From the NCBI GenBank assembly GCA_040285825.1, contig JAUPSS010000004.1, positions 1,778,550-1,842,549 of the forward strand: a stretch of 64,000 bases of DNA, in the 5' to 3' direction. Positions within the stretch are counted from its first letter, which is position 1; the number at the start of each line of letters is the position of its first letter. This stretch comes from Eukaryota sp. TZLM1-RC (lineage: Eukaryota; Metamonada: BaSk clade). Position numbers and translations under genes: made by a program. The notes under the pieces are model-generated. The model did not search any database and was not told where the DNA came from. It was given only the letters and a program-made list of their open reading frames with translations. This document shows, piece by piece, positions 45,601-55,059 of this stretch.

Positions 45601-47936
45601 CTCATTGCTCTTCCTGTATTTGTGCAAAGGATCTGATTCCATTGTTCAGTGCTCGTGAAGAATTTATGGATCTTTTGGCCACAATTCTTGTCAGAACTAT
45701 TCAGTCAAATGATACTGATTTTAAAGACTTGTTTATCTGTCAAAATTCAGAATGTAGATATGTTATGCCAAAAGTGGAGGGTTATTCGTTTTGCCCAAAA
45801 TGTTCTTTTGGCCAATGTTCTTCATGCGGTTGTTTCAACGATCCACTTCATTTGAAAGCAACTTGTAGCCAGTATAGCGCGAAACGACGAAATTCTTCTT
45901 CAAATTTGGAATATCTCTTCACAAAGGCAGAGCAGTTTGTTAAGGAAAGGTGGACAATCAATCCACCACTAGCTGCTGGTAGTCCTTTCCGCAATCCTTT
46001 TTTGGAATCTGGATGTCCCGCTATGCAAAAGTTCCTCAACGTCGTCCGTGAAAAAGGAGTTGATTGTCTCAATAAGGTCGTGTGGGGTTGGCACGGAACA
46101 AAACATGATGCGGTGACCTCCATCGCAATGAATGGTTTTGACCCTGGTTACCGAAGAGGGCAAGCTTATGGTCCTGGAGAGTATTTTGGACAAGCCGAGA
46201 ACCCGGCTGTTAGTGTTGGTTATTCCAGTGGTTGCAGGTACATGTTGGTTGCTGCCATTCTTCCTTTGGACGGTGTCTTTTCTTCACACAGTTCTTTCTG
46301 CTATGTTGTCAACAATCCTAAAAATTTTCAATCATCCTATTGCCTTCCCGTTTTAATTCTAGAAATGAACAACAATGTTCCTAAACAGGACCTTTTGTTC
46401 AATAGTATTGATGTTAATCCTATTCACTGGGAAGAAGAAGGCCATTTCCTTCCCCAACAAAATCTGAGTGAGCAGAATCTCTCCTCTGTTGCTCAGTGGG
46501 AGTGGAAAGATGATAGCAAATGGAGAGCCTACCCTGAGTCAATGTCACGGTTGATTGAATCAAGATATGCCATGTTTAAAGAAGGTGAAGCCGAACCTTG
46601 TTTTATTGTTAAAAACATTGTTCGTTTAAGAGATGATCAACCACAAGACTATGATGTTGACTTTACCAACATGAAACAAGTCAATCGCAAAACCAAATAT
46701 GAAAGGAAAATTCAACGAAAGTTTGTTGAAATCAAGGACCCAGAAAGGGGGGTGTGGCTCTTTGACAACAATGGAGAATGGGTCAAATTTGATCGACTAA
46801 GCCAGTCCACCATTGAAGTAGCCTACTCCAACTATCTCAATGGTCAGGCTTCTGCTGTTGCGAGACTATCTTTCCCCGGTCGCCCTGAGGAATACTTGCT
46901 TGATTTCTCCACAGGAACCCAAACAAATACCCAGTCCGGAACTACAAGATTGATCAAGAGATCTACCGATAAGGACGATGTTGTTGATCAACAATCCTTT
47001 TCCGTGTCAGTTAAACATCTGAATGGTTTGGATCCCATGAATTTAACCATTGTTTTGGATTCTTTGATCAAGAATACCATCAAAAATGTGGGTATTGGAG
47101 ATGTAAATACTGGTGATGATCATGTAGATTATTCGGTCCATTGGGATGAATCTTCATCCAGTTTTGTTGTCACTCTTGAAGAACATTTAGTTAACTTGGC
47201 AACGGTTCTGTTTGCTACTACATACCATTATTTGACCAAGTCTGGGCTCGAAGTTGTTGATGGTCAGCAGAACTCCCTCTGCAATCTTCGTCTTCGCAAC
47301 ATGCTTTGTGGAATTTACCCTACAAGATTTACCTGCAGGTCTTCTGTAATGCAATACATTGCTCATCTTTTGGTATGGGAATTACAATATTCTTTGTTTG
47401 GTTTATATGTCAGAGACCATCTTGTACGTAATTGGAAGGCTCAAAGTATTGATGTTTTAATTCCTTCTTCAAGTAAATTAGGCGGTGCAATTAATAAGTT
47501 TATTGACCTAGTCAGGCAATCACATTTCCATCCAAAAGTGCAAAAGTTGGAGAAAGAAGACCTGTCACAGACAGTTAAAGTTGTTATCGGAAATTATGTC
47601 ATTCCAATTACTTTCTTTGTTGATGGGTTCTCTAGGCTATCCAATGATTCTTGTCCTCCTTTTGTTGATGCAGATGTCTCAAACTTGAAGGTAAATCAAA
47701 ATGGCTTTTCATTTGTTGAACCTGAAGCCTCTGCTGGAACAAACCTTTTCAATGTACTGAATCACTGTATTGATATGGAATATGAATTTTATTATAACCT
47801 TTCTGCAAATCCAGAAAAAGTTAATCATTTAGATCAACTAGTCAAGAGTGGATTCACTTGCCTGACCAGACTCCCTGTTCAGTATGTTGATAGAGTATTT
47901 GGACACGTACCTCATTTCTACAAGCCTGTGAATTAA
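39623..47936 (+). CDS. DEAH-box helicase / RING-IBR-like / PARP-like / WWE-WWE fusion protein (2759 aa)
   Basis: Two exons, 39623-42779 and 42814-47936, phase 1 junction. The first ATG in frame is 39623; an upstream TTG is not used as start. Residues about 58-379 and 380-683 are a near-perfect duplication of an unrecognised domain. Helicase: ATTGSGKTT at 730 (Walker A), DEAH at 825, SSAT near 857, FSTNVAETSLTVPG, and QRKGRAGR at 1055-1062, rebuilt by splicing; HA2-type region follows. At 1940-1988 a RING-type cluster (CVFCASVC ... CGHTCCPECL ... CPHC) and at 2028-2070 a second Cys-rich cluster (CQNSECRYVMP ... CPKCSFGQCSSC), as in RBR-type E3 ligases. At 2140-2260 a PARP-like fold (WGWHGTKHDAV, YGPGEYFGQ); the third triad Glu is not evident, suggesting mono-ADP-ribosylation or loss of activity. 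WWE domains follow at about 2281-2355 and 2366-2445. The last 310 residues are unassigned. Plant DEAH12-type proteins have helicase plus RBR; the added PARP and WWE parts are unusual. Confidence 0.9.
39794..41672 (+). repeat. 966-bp in-frame tandem duplication in the helicase gene
   Basis: Copy 1 is 39794-40759, copy 2 starts at 40760; period exactly 966 bp (322 codons). Both begin GAACTCCCTTACCCTC. Only a handful of substitutions separate the copies, many silent or conservative, so the event is recent. The copies keep the linker of Ser/Pro (NTPPRSNSP) and Lys-rich residues. Confidence 0.95.
42780..42813 (+). other. 34-bp spliceosomal intron in the helicase gene
   Basis: GTTTGT at the 5' end and TTATCGCAG at the 3' end. 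Removing it restores the helicase motif VI (SSADQRKGRAGR) that is otherwise broken by a stop at 42787, and places the two long frames in phase. A TTACCTTAT stretch could hold the branch point. Confidence 0.9.
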
Positions 47937-48486
47937 CTAATTTGTATAAAGTTGTGTTTTTGTCAGTAAATAATTGTATATATTTTTGTTTTTTTGTCAA
48001 TGTTGGATTTAACAGAAAATGGCAAACTTAAATATTACTTGAATTGGATGAATTGGTTATGTGTTAGTTTCCTGCTTTTTTTCGACTAAACAAAGTGCGT
48101 AACAACAGATTCAACACATTGCAAGTGTTTGTCCTTGTCTATGTGAAACAAACCAATGAAGAATTTGCAGATATTGTAATGATGACTAGTTATTCAATTG
48201 AGTTCTCTTTATCCTTATTTACAAACTGTTCATTTATCCATGTACTCAAAAGTAGATATTCCCAAAGGCAACGCTCACTGACTGACAGAAATCTTGAGTT
48301 AAGGTTTCGGTCACCATTAATATCGTTTTTTAAAAGTTTACCCTATATATTGTCTTTTACTTCATCAAATCTGTAGCATTTTGGGTTTTTCCACCAATCC
48401 CAAGCTCATAACTTTCAACGTAGATCAAGATTATCAAAAACTTCATCTTGCTCTGGATTCGAGGGTCATTTGACTCATAACTGATT
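47937..48486. other. Intergenic region, helicase fusion to IMPACT-like gene
   Basis: 550 bp. A T-rich, AATTGTATA-type 3' region follows the helicase stop. A 93-codon frame at 48095-48376 has no recognisable features and is not called. Promoter of the IMPACT-like gene presumably lies in the last 200 bases. Confidence 0.35.
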
Positions 48487-49206
48487 ATGGAATCCCATGT
48501 TGAAGTGCTGTACTCCATGTACCCTGAAGCTGTTTCATATTCCTATGGTGTCCTAACTTTTGATTTTGGTACACTTAATGATACTCTTGATGGTCTTTTT
48601 GCTCAAATCTCGTTGTCAAACTCCTCTCAGACCTTTCACAGTAAACTATCCTGGTCATCTCAGCCAAAACATGTAGTTTCAGCTCTTGACCATTTAAGCA
48701 CTAACAACACCCTTGATTCTCTTCTAGAGTATATACTCTCTGTGCAGGAGGCTGCTGTTGATGTAAGGAAATCCATTGCATCCCAGTCAAAACGCGTAAA
48801 AGACTCCCTAGAATACCCTTTTACCATTATTAAAATGCCATCATTCACTGATAGGAAAAGCACATTTCAAGCGTTTGTTTCACAGTGCCATTCAATGGAA
48901 GATTGTCAATTATTCATAAACTGTCTTCTTCAAGATTCCAAAATAGCAGCAGCAACCCATAATGTTCTTGTTGCTCGCTTTTGCGTTGATGGTCAACTTC
49001 ATGTAAGAGCCGACGATGATGGTGAGCAGGGAGCTTCGATGGCAATGTTGAATCTTTTAGAGAAGACGGACGTGGTTAATATCATTTGTGTAGTGACTAG
49101 ATGGTTTGGTGGGATCTTGCTCGGACCAACTCGTTTCAGACATTTTGTTTCCCAGACTAGGGATGCTGTCCAAGAGGCGAGGAACAGAGGTTTGGTTGAC
49201 GACTGA
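48487..49206 (+). CDS. IMPACT/YIH1 family protein (RWD plus UPF0029 domain)
   Basis: ATG at 48487, TGA at 49204-49206, 239 residues, close to yeast YIH1 (258) in length. Residues 1-95 fit a divergent RWD domain (VEVLYSMYPEAVSYS at the start). Residues 118-230 are a clear UPF0029/IMPACT domain: TDRKSTFQAF at 121-130, KIAAATHNV at 152-160, ADDDGEQGA at 175-183, VVTRWFGGILLGPTRFRHF at 202-220. Family members bind GCN1 and dampen GCN2 activation, so the likely role is control of eIF2alpha phosphorylation under amino-acid stress, in the cytosol. No intron is needed. It follows the helicase gene in the same direction; no operon is implied. Confidence 0.88.
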   Translation: MESHVEVLYSMYPEAVSYSYGVLTFDFGTLNDTLDGLFAQISLSNSSQTFHSKLSWSSQPKHVVSALDHLSTNNTLDSLLEYILSVQEAAVDVRKSIASQSKRVKDSLEYPFTIIKMPSFTDRKSTFQAFVSQCHSMEDCQLFINCLLQDSKIAAATHNVLVARFCVDGQLHVRADDDGEQGASMAMLNLLEKTDVVNIICVVTRWFGGILLGPTRFRHFVSQTRDAVQEARNRGLVDD

Positions 49207-50193
49207 GTTTATAAACTTGAGTTAATCTTTATTTTTTATTGTCTTTTGTGGACTTTTTCATAATTTAGTTACTGAATTATTGGTTTGATATTGATTTTGA
49301 TATTAAATTTTAAACAATTGGGATGGATCATTTATTTTTAAAACTTTCAAGAAATTTTTAGAATATATTTATAGAAATTTTTTTAATTTCTAATAATGTT
49401 CCAACATTTTTAGCAAGCGATTTCAAGTTAGCTTTAACGTACATTTTACAAATCATTCACTCTTGGTAATTCACAATTTTAACCATGGATATAAGCCCAA
49501 AGTCTATTCCAAAGACTTCAGCAGATGAGGAAGCCGAACAATATTGTAGTTATCAACAAAGTTAACTAAAGTTGCAGAAATTCACTTGATGTAAGCAATT
49601 TGACATTACCTTACGTTATTCTATTTGTTAATTAATTAATTAAAAGCGGAATTATTTTGTTTCAATATTTCAACAATACAGTAAATTTGGGAAAAAAACA
49701 TTGAGTGTATATTCATTTTCATCACATCCTAGTCTGATTTCTTCTTACAAACACACACGCTGACTCCTGAAATACCTGTAGCTCTCGTAGGTGTTCTTTA
49801 TGTGGCTACTTACTACTTCAATGAGGTTAAAAGTGCTGGGTGATTGAGTTATTGCTTTTTCAACACCATCAATATAATATAATTTGACATTAATGAAAGC
49901 ACAATGGTTTCAATAAAGCAAACTTAAAAAAAGCCAAAATTGTGTTCATAACTACAAAAGCTGATGAAATTCATTGGGGGTTGACCAATAAAAATAACTC
50001 TTCATATGGACCGAAGAATAGTCACTCGTCGGATATCTCACTTACAAGAGAGTTGATGTTTGAGACTCTTCCATAGAATTGGGTACATTTCATGGAGAAG
50101 GAAGAATGTCATAGAATAAAGACAGATCAAAGATTTGAGAATTTCCAGTACCATCTCTTCAACTTTGTGTTTCCTACACCTCTCCAACAGAAT
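49207..50193. other. Intergenic region, no gene supported
   Basis: Nearly 1 kb of AT-rich sequence, rich in stops on both strands. A short ATTAATTAATTAATTAA run lies near 49630. In-frame codons upstream of the CCDC39 start reach back to an ATG at 50092, but these residues do not match the family. Presumed to hold the 3' end of the IMPACT-like gene and the CCDC39 promoter. Confidence 0.35.
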
Positions 50194-52849
50194 ATGCAAG
50201 ATCTTCAATACATTGAGCTTCCACCATTTGTGGATGACGAAATTCTTTCCCTGCATAAGCAGGTATGCATTCTTTTAATACATCTCTTATACTAGTACCT
50301 CAAACACGAAGAGCAAATAGCCAACACAACCAACGCTCTCGAGGAAATCAAAGAACGGTTCAAAGTCCTTTCAGATCATAAAGTCAGTGTCGAACACGAA
50401 CTAGACCACACTAAACAAGTGCTTGCAGCCCGAAACCAGGAAGTCGCCACTGAAGAACATCTCATAGCCATTGCCAGCCGTGAAAAGGGCAAACTTGAAT
50501 CTGAAATCAAAACCAATCAAAAAGAGATTGATTCACTTCGTGACCGCATGAATGTTCTCCAGAACGATCTCTTCCGTGCTACTGAACGCCTAGATAAGTT
50601 TAGAGATGACCACCACTTCAACCAGCAACAACTTGATCAATGGTTTTTAGCAGCCAAACAGAAAGATGAAGATTCTGCTGTGCTGTCAAAGTACACTGCT
50701 GTTGACGCTGAAAAAGAAAAGGAATTAATCAGGAAAATTGAAAAAAATGAGAGTGAAATCCAAGCCAAAAACTCTGAATTAGACCAACTTTTAACTGTTT
50801 GTTTTGATCATTTTCTTAATTTACTCACCCTAGGACACCAAAACCATTCAAATAGAACTAGAACGAACTGCGGAAGACTTTAAAACTCTTCATAACGAAA
50901 GAAAAAATCTGGTGGAGAAGTGGGATGAAGTGGTGAATGCGATGGGGAGGAGAGACGTTCAGATTAAACTTAATGGTGAACAGTTGTTGGAATTAAGGCA
51001 TGAAAAGCGTGAAGTTGAAGGGAAAATTAAGCAAAGGGAAAAGATCCTGCAGACATTGGACAATCAAAATGATGAATATAGGTCAAAAATAGAGCTTGAA
51101 GAACGAAGAATTCTTAAACTGAGAGGTAGTATTAATGCAAAACAGGAAGATGTGGGCACTTTGAAGAACGAGCTTTTATCTCTTGAAAATACCTTAAATC
51201 ACACAAAAGGACAATTAAATAATGAGCAATTAAAAAATGAGTCATTGAAATCAGAAATTCAGAGATTTAATTCTGCTTTCATTAAAAAAGAAAAAGAATT
51301 AGCTAATTTGAATCAACAGTTAGAATCTCATTGGATGGACGCTGGAAACAAGGCGGAAAAAGGAAAGAAATTGGAAGACTACCTTAAAGACGAACAAGGA
51401 AGGTTGAGTCGAACTGAAAGAGAATTAGAAACTTTAAGAAAAGAAATATTTGAATTATTTCAGAAATTATTTAATCTAAAAAATGAGGAAGCCACTCTTT
51501 TAGCTGAAATTTCTGGCACAACTAGGGCAATTAATAATTTAGAGTCGAATATTCACAAACTAGATATAGAAACTTCAAAACAGGAAGAAATTCAATATTC
51601 AGTAGAATTTCAGATCCAAATGATGGAAAGGAAGGTGTCTAGAGCTTCAGGTCAGCGATCTGATGAAGAAAAAAGAAAGCTTTCTGCTAAAATTGAATCA
51701 CTAGAAGCCAAACTTGAGGAAGTGAAAGAAAGGGAAAAATTACTTAAAGGTGAGGTAAATAGAGTGGAGAGCCATATCAGAACAATTCTTCATAAAGTAG
51801 ATTCAATCACTTCTCAGCATGAAAAGCTAGAAGTTGAAATCAATGAATTAGAATTAAATAATTCTGCTCTAGACAAGGAATACAGTAGTTTCTCTGAAAA
51901 AAAGAACGCATTAGCCGTTGAACATGATTTGTTGGAAATGAAACTTGAATCAGCTCAGAAAAATTTAGACCAAAAAGCTGACGCTGTTTCCTCCTTGGAA
52001 AATAAGCTATCCCAATTGAGAATTTCTATTGAAGAACGAGTTTTGAAAATTAATCTTCACTTGGATAACAGAAGGTTTGAGCAACGGTGTATTGAAACCG
52101 AAAGGCAAAAGCTTGCATCTGAACTGAATGAAAAGTTGGTTAAGATTGAAAAATTGAAAAAGAAGAAGGAAGTAATTGAATCTCGTGTTGATCGAACAGA
52201 CGATTCCGGTGAGAAGCACTCTCAGGCTTATTTGATTGTCGCAAACGCTCAAAAAAGAGAAGAATTGCAACGACTTGGTGATCACCTTGATCAAGAAATC
52301 AAAAAAGCGGTTAAAGATTTACAACAATTAGAACAATTATCTTTTCAAACAGAGGACTCTAATTCGGCTTACAAAAGGAAGCTGATGGGTGAAGATGAGC
52401 TTACTGACAACCTAACACGTGATCTCCAAACACGTGCTGAGTCAGCAGTTTCTCAAGTCAATGCACTTCGCCGGGAAAAACTTGAATTGGAAGAAGAGCT
52501 GAGTTACAAGCAACAACTACTTTTGGAAATTCAATCAGAACATCAAGAATTAAGTCAAGAAGTTGCTTCCTTGAAAGATCAGCTGGATGTGGTGAAACAA
52601 AAGATTAGTACATTAAATCAACAATTAAGTAGATCAGAGAACAGTGTGTCGAGGCTTTCTAGAGAACATCGATCTCTAAGTGGTGGAGAAATGACTCAAT
52701 TCGAACGTAATCTTTTCGCTAGGCAGTTTAAAACTGTTAAAAAAGAAGTTTGTTCTGGATTGATTGATTTATTGCCTGTGTTTAATGACCCAGTTAGAGA
52801 AGAAATTGTAACTGTTTTGAATTCTATAGGGGTTGAAGTTGATCAGTGA
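50194..52849 (+). CDS. CCDC39: CCDC39/FAP59 ciliary ruler protein homolog (861 aa, three exons)
   Basis: Exons 50194-50262, 50296-50796 and 50834-52849, both junctions phase 0. The start at 50194 (MQDLQYIELPPFVDDEIL) lines up with the N-terminus of known CCDC39. Nearly the whole protein is coiled coil. Hallmark stretches agree with the animal protein in order and spacing: LSKYTAVDAEKE, LHNERKNLVEKWDEV, ETSKQEEIQYSVEFQIQMME, LVKIEKLKKKKEVIE, and EKHSQAYLIVANAQKREEL. Length 861 against 941 in human, the difference being mostly the low-complexity tail. CCDC39 with CCDC40 forms the 96-nm ruler on axonemal doublets that places inner dynein arms and radial spokes. Its presence says the organism builds motile cilia or flagella. 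It is convergent with the next gene, 156 bp apart. Confidence 0.92.
50263..50295 (+). other. 33-bp intron 1 of the CCDC39 homolog
   Basis: GTATGC ... ATACTAG. Splicing joins HKQ to YLKHEEQ in phase 0 and restores family similarity across the joint. Confidence 0.85.
50797..50833 (+). other. 37-bp intron 2 of the CCDC39 homolog
   Basis: GTTTGT ... TTACTCACCCTAG. Its removal joins DQLLT to DTKTIQIEL in phase 0 and leads into LHNERKNLVEKW, which matches the family. Confidence 0.88.
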
Positions 52850-53005
52850 TTTTAATTAAAAAGAATTGTATTATATTTATTGACTTAATTTCATTTCAGA
52901 TTTTCAAAAATCTTATTTAAAAAGTAAAATTAATAAAGGTTAAATTTCTGAATTCTTGTTTTGAATCTATTATTTATACTCAATTATCAAATTATTAATT
53001 GATTT

Positions 53006-54490
53006 TTAACCAAAACTTACATTGCATCCTTTATCTTTTTGATATGGGTTTTGCTTAAATTCTTCAATGAATAATTCAACTCTACTTAAAGAATTGCTAA
53101 TTATCATTGATTCAGGACGAGAACCTTTCAACTTTCTAATTTCGGGTAAAACAAATTCTTCTACAAATAAAACTAATTTTTTAAATTGGTTCTTATAAAT
53201 ATTAATTAATTTCCAGCTAGACATTTTCAAACAAGAGGATAAGAAAAGCCCTGCATAATCATTACTTAAGGACAACCAACTTAAACCAGATAAAAGTGAC
53301 CAAAGTTTTGAATAATCAGCTGAAACTAATAAAAAAGCAACATAAAAATAGCATAAAGAATGATTAATTGCACTTCTTCCAGTAATAATTAAAGGAATAG
53401 TTAAAGGTTCATCACTATAAAATTTTGTTAGTAGGCACATTTTAAATCTATTTACCATCCCCTTAATAGAATTAAATGCTGGATTATTTATCAAATCACG
53501 AACAAACAAGGCAATATGATAAGACCTAGAGTAATCAGCATCTCTAACGTGCTTAGAGGCATACTGGAAGACAGATTTAGCAATTTCAATAGCAAATACC
53601 CTCTTAACATCCTCAATATTAAAATGGCCATCTGAAACGACAGCAAGTCCTTTTGAGACACTGTTAGCTACTGATTCTGCTTTTCTAGTACTGTTATTAG
53701 CCAAAACTTGATTTATGATGAGAGGAATTCCCTTCTTACTAAACAAATCTACTAATTGTGGATGATTTCTAATTTCGGTTAATGGGACATTGCTCATAGC
53801 TTTATTGACCTTTGCCACGTCATCACTTGCCGATTTTGAAAGATTTTCTAGTTGGGTAATGACATCAGGTGGAGGTTCAAATTGTTTGACTCCTGACGAC
53901 TTCTTCATTGAAGCTGACAAAGCTGGTGGTGAAGGTGATCTAGATGGTGACACAGAAGGTTTGTCTGGCTCTGTAATAGTTTGGGGAAAGGAAAAGGAAA
54001 AACTTGACTGAGTTGCTTCTGCTTTAGGTTTGGGTTTTTGCTGAGGTTTGGGTTTTTCTGAAGGTGACTGGAATGAAAAAGAAGGAACAGAAGTGGGGGT
54101 TACTGGTGGTTGACTAGTAGTAGAGGCCGTGGGTGGGACAGTTATAGTGGAGGTTTGAGGCATATTTGAGGTTGGAAATTGGGTTTGAGAAGTAAAATAA
54201 GAAGGGCTCGTAGCAGCACCTTCTCTGGGCACTGATGAGCTTGCACCTTGCTTAAAAATGGGGGCAGAAAAAAGAGGTGCTTCCGATGTAGAGTAAGAAG
54301 TATGAGCATTCTTGGGGGAAGAAGTCATAGCTGATTCAGTTGTCGTTGAAGGAGGAAATTCCTTCGTGGTTACCTTGAATGGTGGGAGCAAGAAGTCAGA
54401 TACATCAAGTTTAAAGGTTTTGGGCCCAGTTACCCCACCACTTCTCCGCCTTTTACCAACCGCAAGCCAGTCAGGATTGACATACTCCAT
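53006..54490 (-). CDS. GLE1-like mRNA export factor (494 aa)
   Basis: ATG at 54490, stop at 53006 on the minus strand. Residues 1-210 are low-complexity Ser/Thr/Pro/Phe with FSF and FSA dipeptides, as in nuclear-pore-linked proteins. Residues about 215-485 form an all-helical domain resembling the GLE1 C-terminus: FKMCLLTKF near 350, then INHSLCYFYVAFLLVS, and QFKKLVLFVEEFVLPEIRKL followed by LSRVELFIEEF, equivalent to the W-K-M-L-x-L-I-x-x-x-Y-F-P-R-I and R-L-x-x-F-L-E segments of GLE1. GLE1 activates DDX19/Dbp5 at the cytoplasmic face of the pore. The last codons (GCAATGTAAGTTTTGG) contain a consensus 5' splice site, so the true C-terminus may be on one more short exon. A hAT transposon begins 78 bp upstream of the start. 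Confidence 0.55.
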   Translation of the reverse strand: MEYVNPDWLAVGKRRRSGGVTGPKTFKLDVSDFLLPPFKVTTKEFPPSTTTESAMTSSPKNAHTSYSTSEAPLFSAPIFKQGASSSVPREGAATSPSYFTSQTQFPTSNMPQTSTITVPPTASTTSQPPVTPTSVPSFSFQSPSEKPKPQQKPKPKAEATQSSFSFSFPQTITEPDKPSVSPSRSPSPPALSASMKKSSGVKQFEPPPDVITQLENLSKSASDDVAKVNKAMSNVPLTEIRNHPQLVDLFSKKGIPLIINQVLANNSTRKAESVANSVSKGLAVVSDGHFNIEDVKRVFAIEIAKSVFQYASKHVRDADYSRSYHIALFVRDLINNPAFNSIKGMVNRFKMCLLTKFYSDEPLTIPLIITGRSAINHSLCYFYVAFLLVSADYSKLWSLLSGLSWLSLSNDYAGLFLSSCLKMSSWKLINIYKNQFKKLVLFVEEFVLPEIRKLKGSRPESMIISNSLSRVELFIEEFKQNPYQKDKGCNVSFG

Positions 54491-54568
54491 TCAAGGCAGG
54501 GAGGTTTTGGTCACTGTAAATGTTGGACTTGGCAAATCGATTGGAAAGTGGGGAAATTCCCAATATAG

Positions 54569-54690
54569 CAGTGGTGTCCAAGTTTTGGTTCCAAACCAAA
54601 ACCACTTTTTCCGAAACCGGGCTGAACCAAAACCGACCGTACTGAAACCACGCTGAAAACAAAACCGCCGGTTCCGAAACCTGAAAACCG
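54569..54690 (+). repeat. hAT left terminal inverted repeat and subterminal motifs
   Basis: CAGTGGTGTCCAAG at 54569 starts the inverted repeat. It is followed to 54690 by many GGTTTTGG / CCGAAACC-like motifs that recur at the other end (60861-60960). Subterminal motif clusters are typical transposase binding regions in hAT elements. Confidence 0.6.
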
Positions 54691-54777
54691 TCAGCTAAAA
54701 TTTTCGTCAATTTATATTTTTTTGAATTTATAAATTATAATATTATTGATAATATCATAATATCTCCTTTTCATATA

Positions 54778-54972
54778 GACAACGATCCACTTGAAGCGAG
54801 ATTTCCCCATTTAGCATTGCTTGCTCGGGTCGTGTTGAGTATTCAAGCATCTTTGGTTCCTTGTGAACAAGTGTTCTCTTCTGCAGTAAGGACGGTGTCA
54901 GAACACAAAGCGTCATTAAGTGACAAAAATGTTGAAGCTATTGTGAGTTTGAAGGTGTGGAAAAGGTTTTAG
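54778..54972 (+). pseudogene. hAT transposase C-terminal dimerisation domain, remnant
   Basis: 64 codons ending in TAG: FPHLALLARVVLSIQASLV, CEQVFSSAVRTVSEHKASL, VEAIVSLKVWKRF. This follows the hAT C-terminal pattern (L..I.aS....E.vFS.a......R..L....ve.l..lk.W). No upstream transposase frame survives in the window. Its position next to the left end, while pointing away from it, means that the element has been rearranged or internally deleted. Confidence 0.75.
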
Positions 54973-55059
54973 TAATATACTTGTGGTTAACTGTCCTCAT
55001 CCACAGTTTTTGTATTTATGTTGCCTAAAGTCTATTGTAGTAAAGAAAAGTCTGATTTA

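Noticed and set aside
48095-48376. 93-codon plus-strand frame between the helicase and IMPACT-like genes
   Set aside because: No family resemblance, low coding character, and it lies in the expected untranslated/intergenic stretch.
53006-54490. SAC3/GANP or FG-nucleoporin identity
   Set aside because: The Phe/Ser/Pro N-terminus suggested a nucleoporin, but the C-terminal helices fit the GLE1 pattern better (QFKKLVLFVEEFVLPEI, LSRVELFIEEF).
54582-54690. GGTTTTGG-like motifs as telomeric or ciliate-type repeats
   Set aside because: They are irregular, occur only at the two ends of the hAT block and not in tandem arrays.
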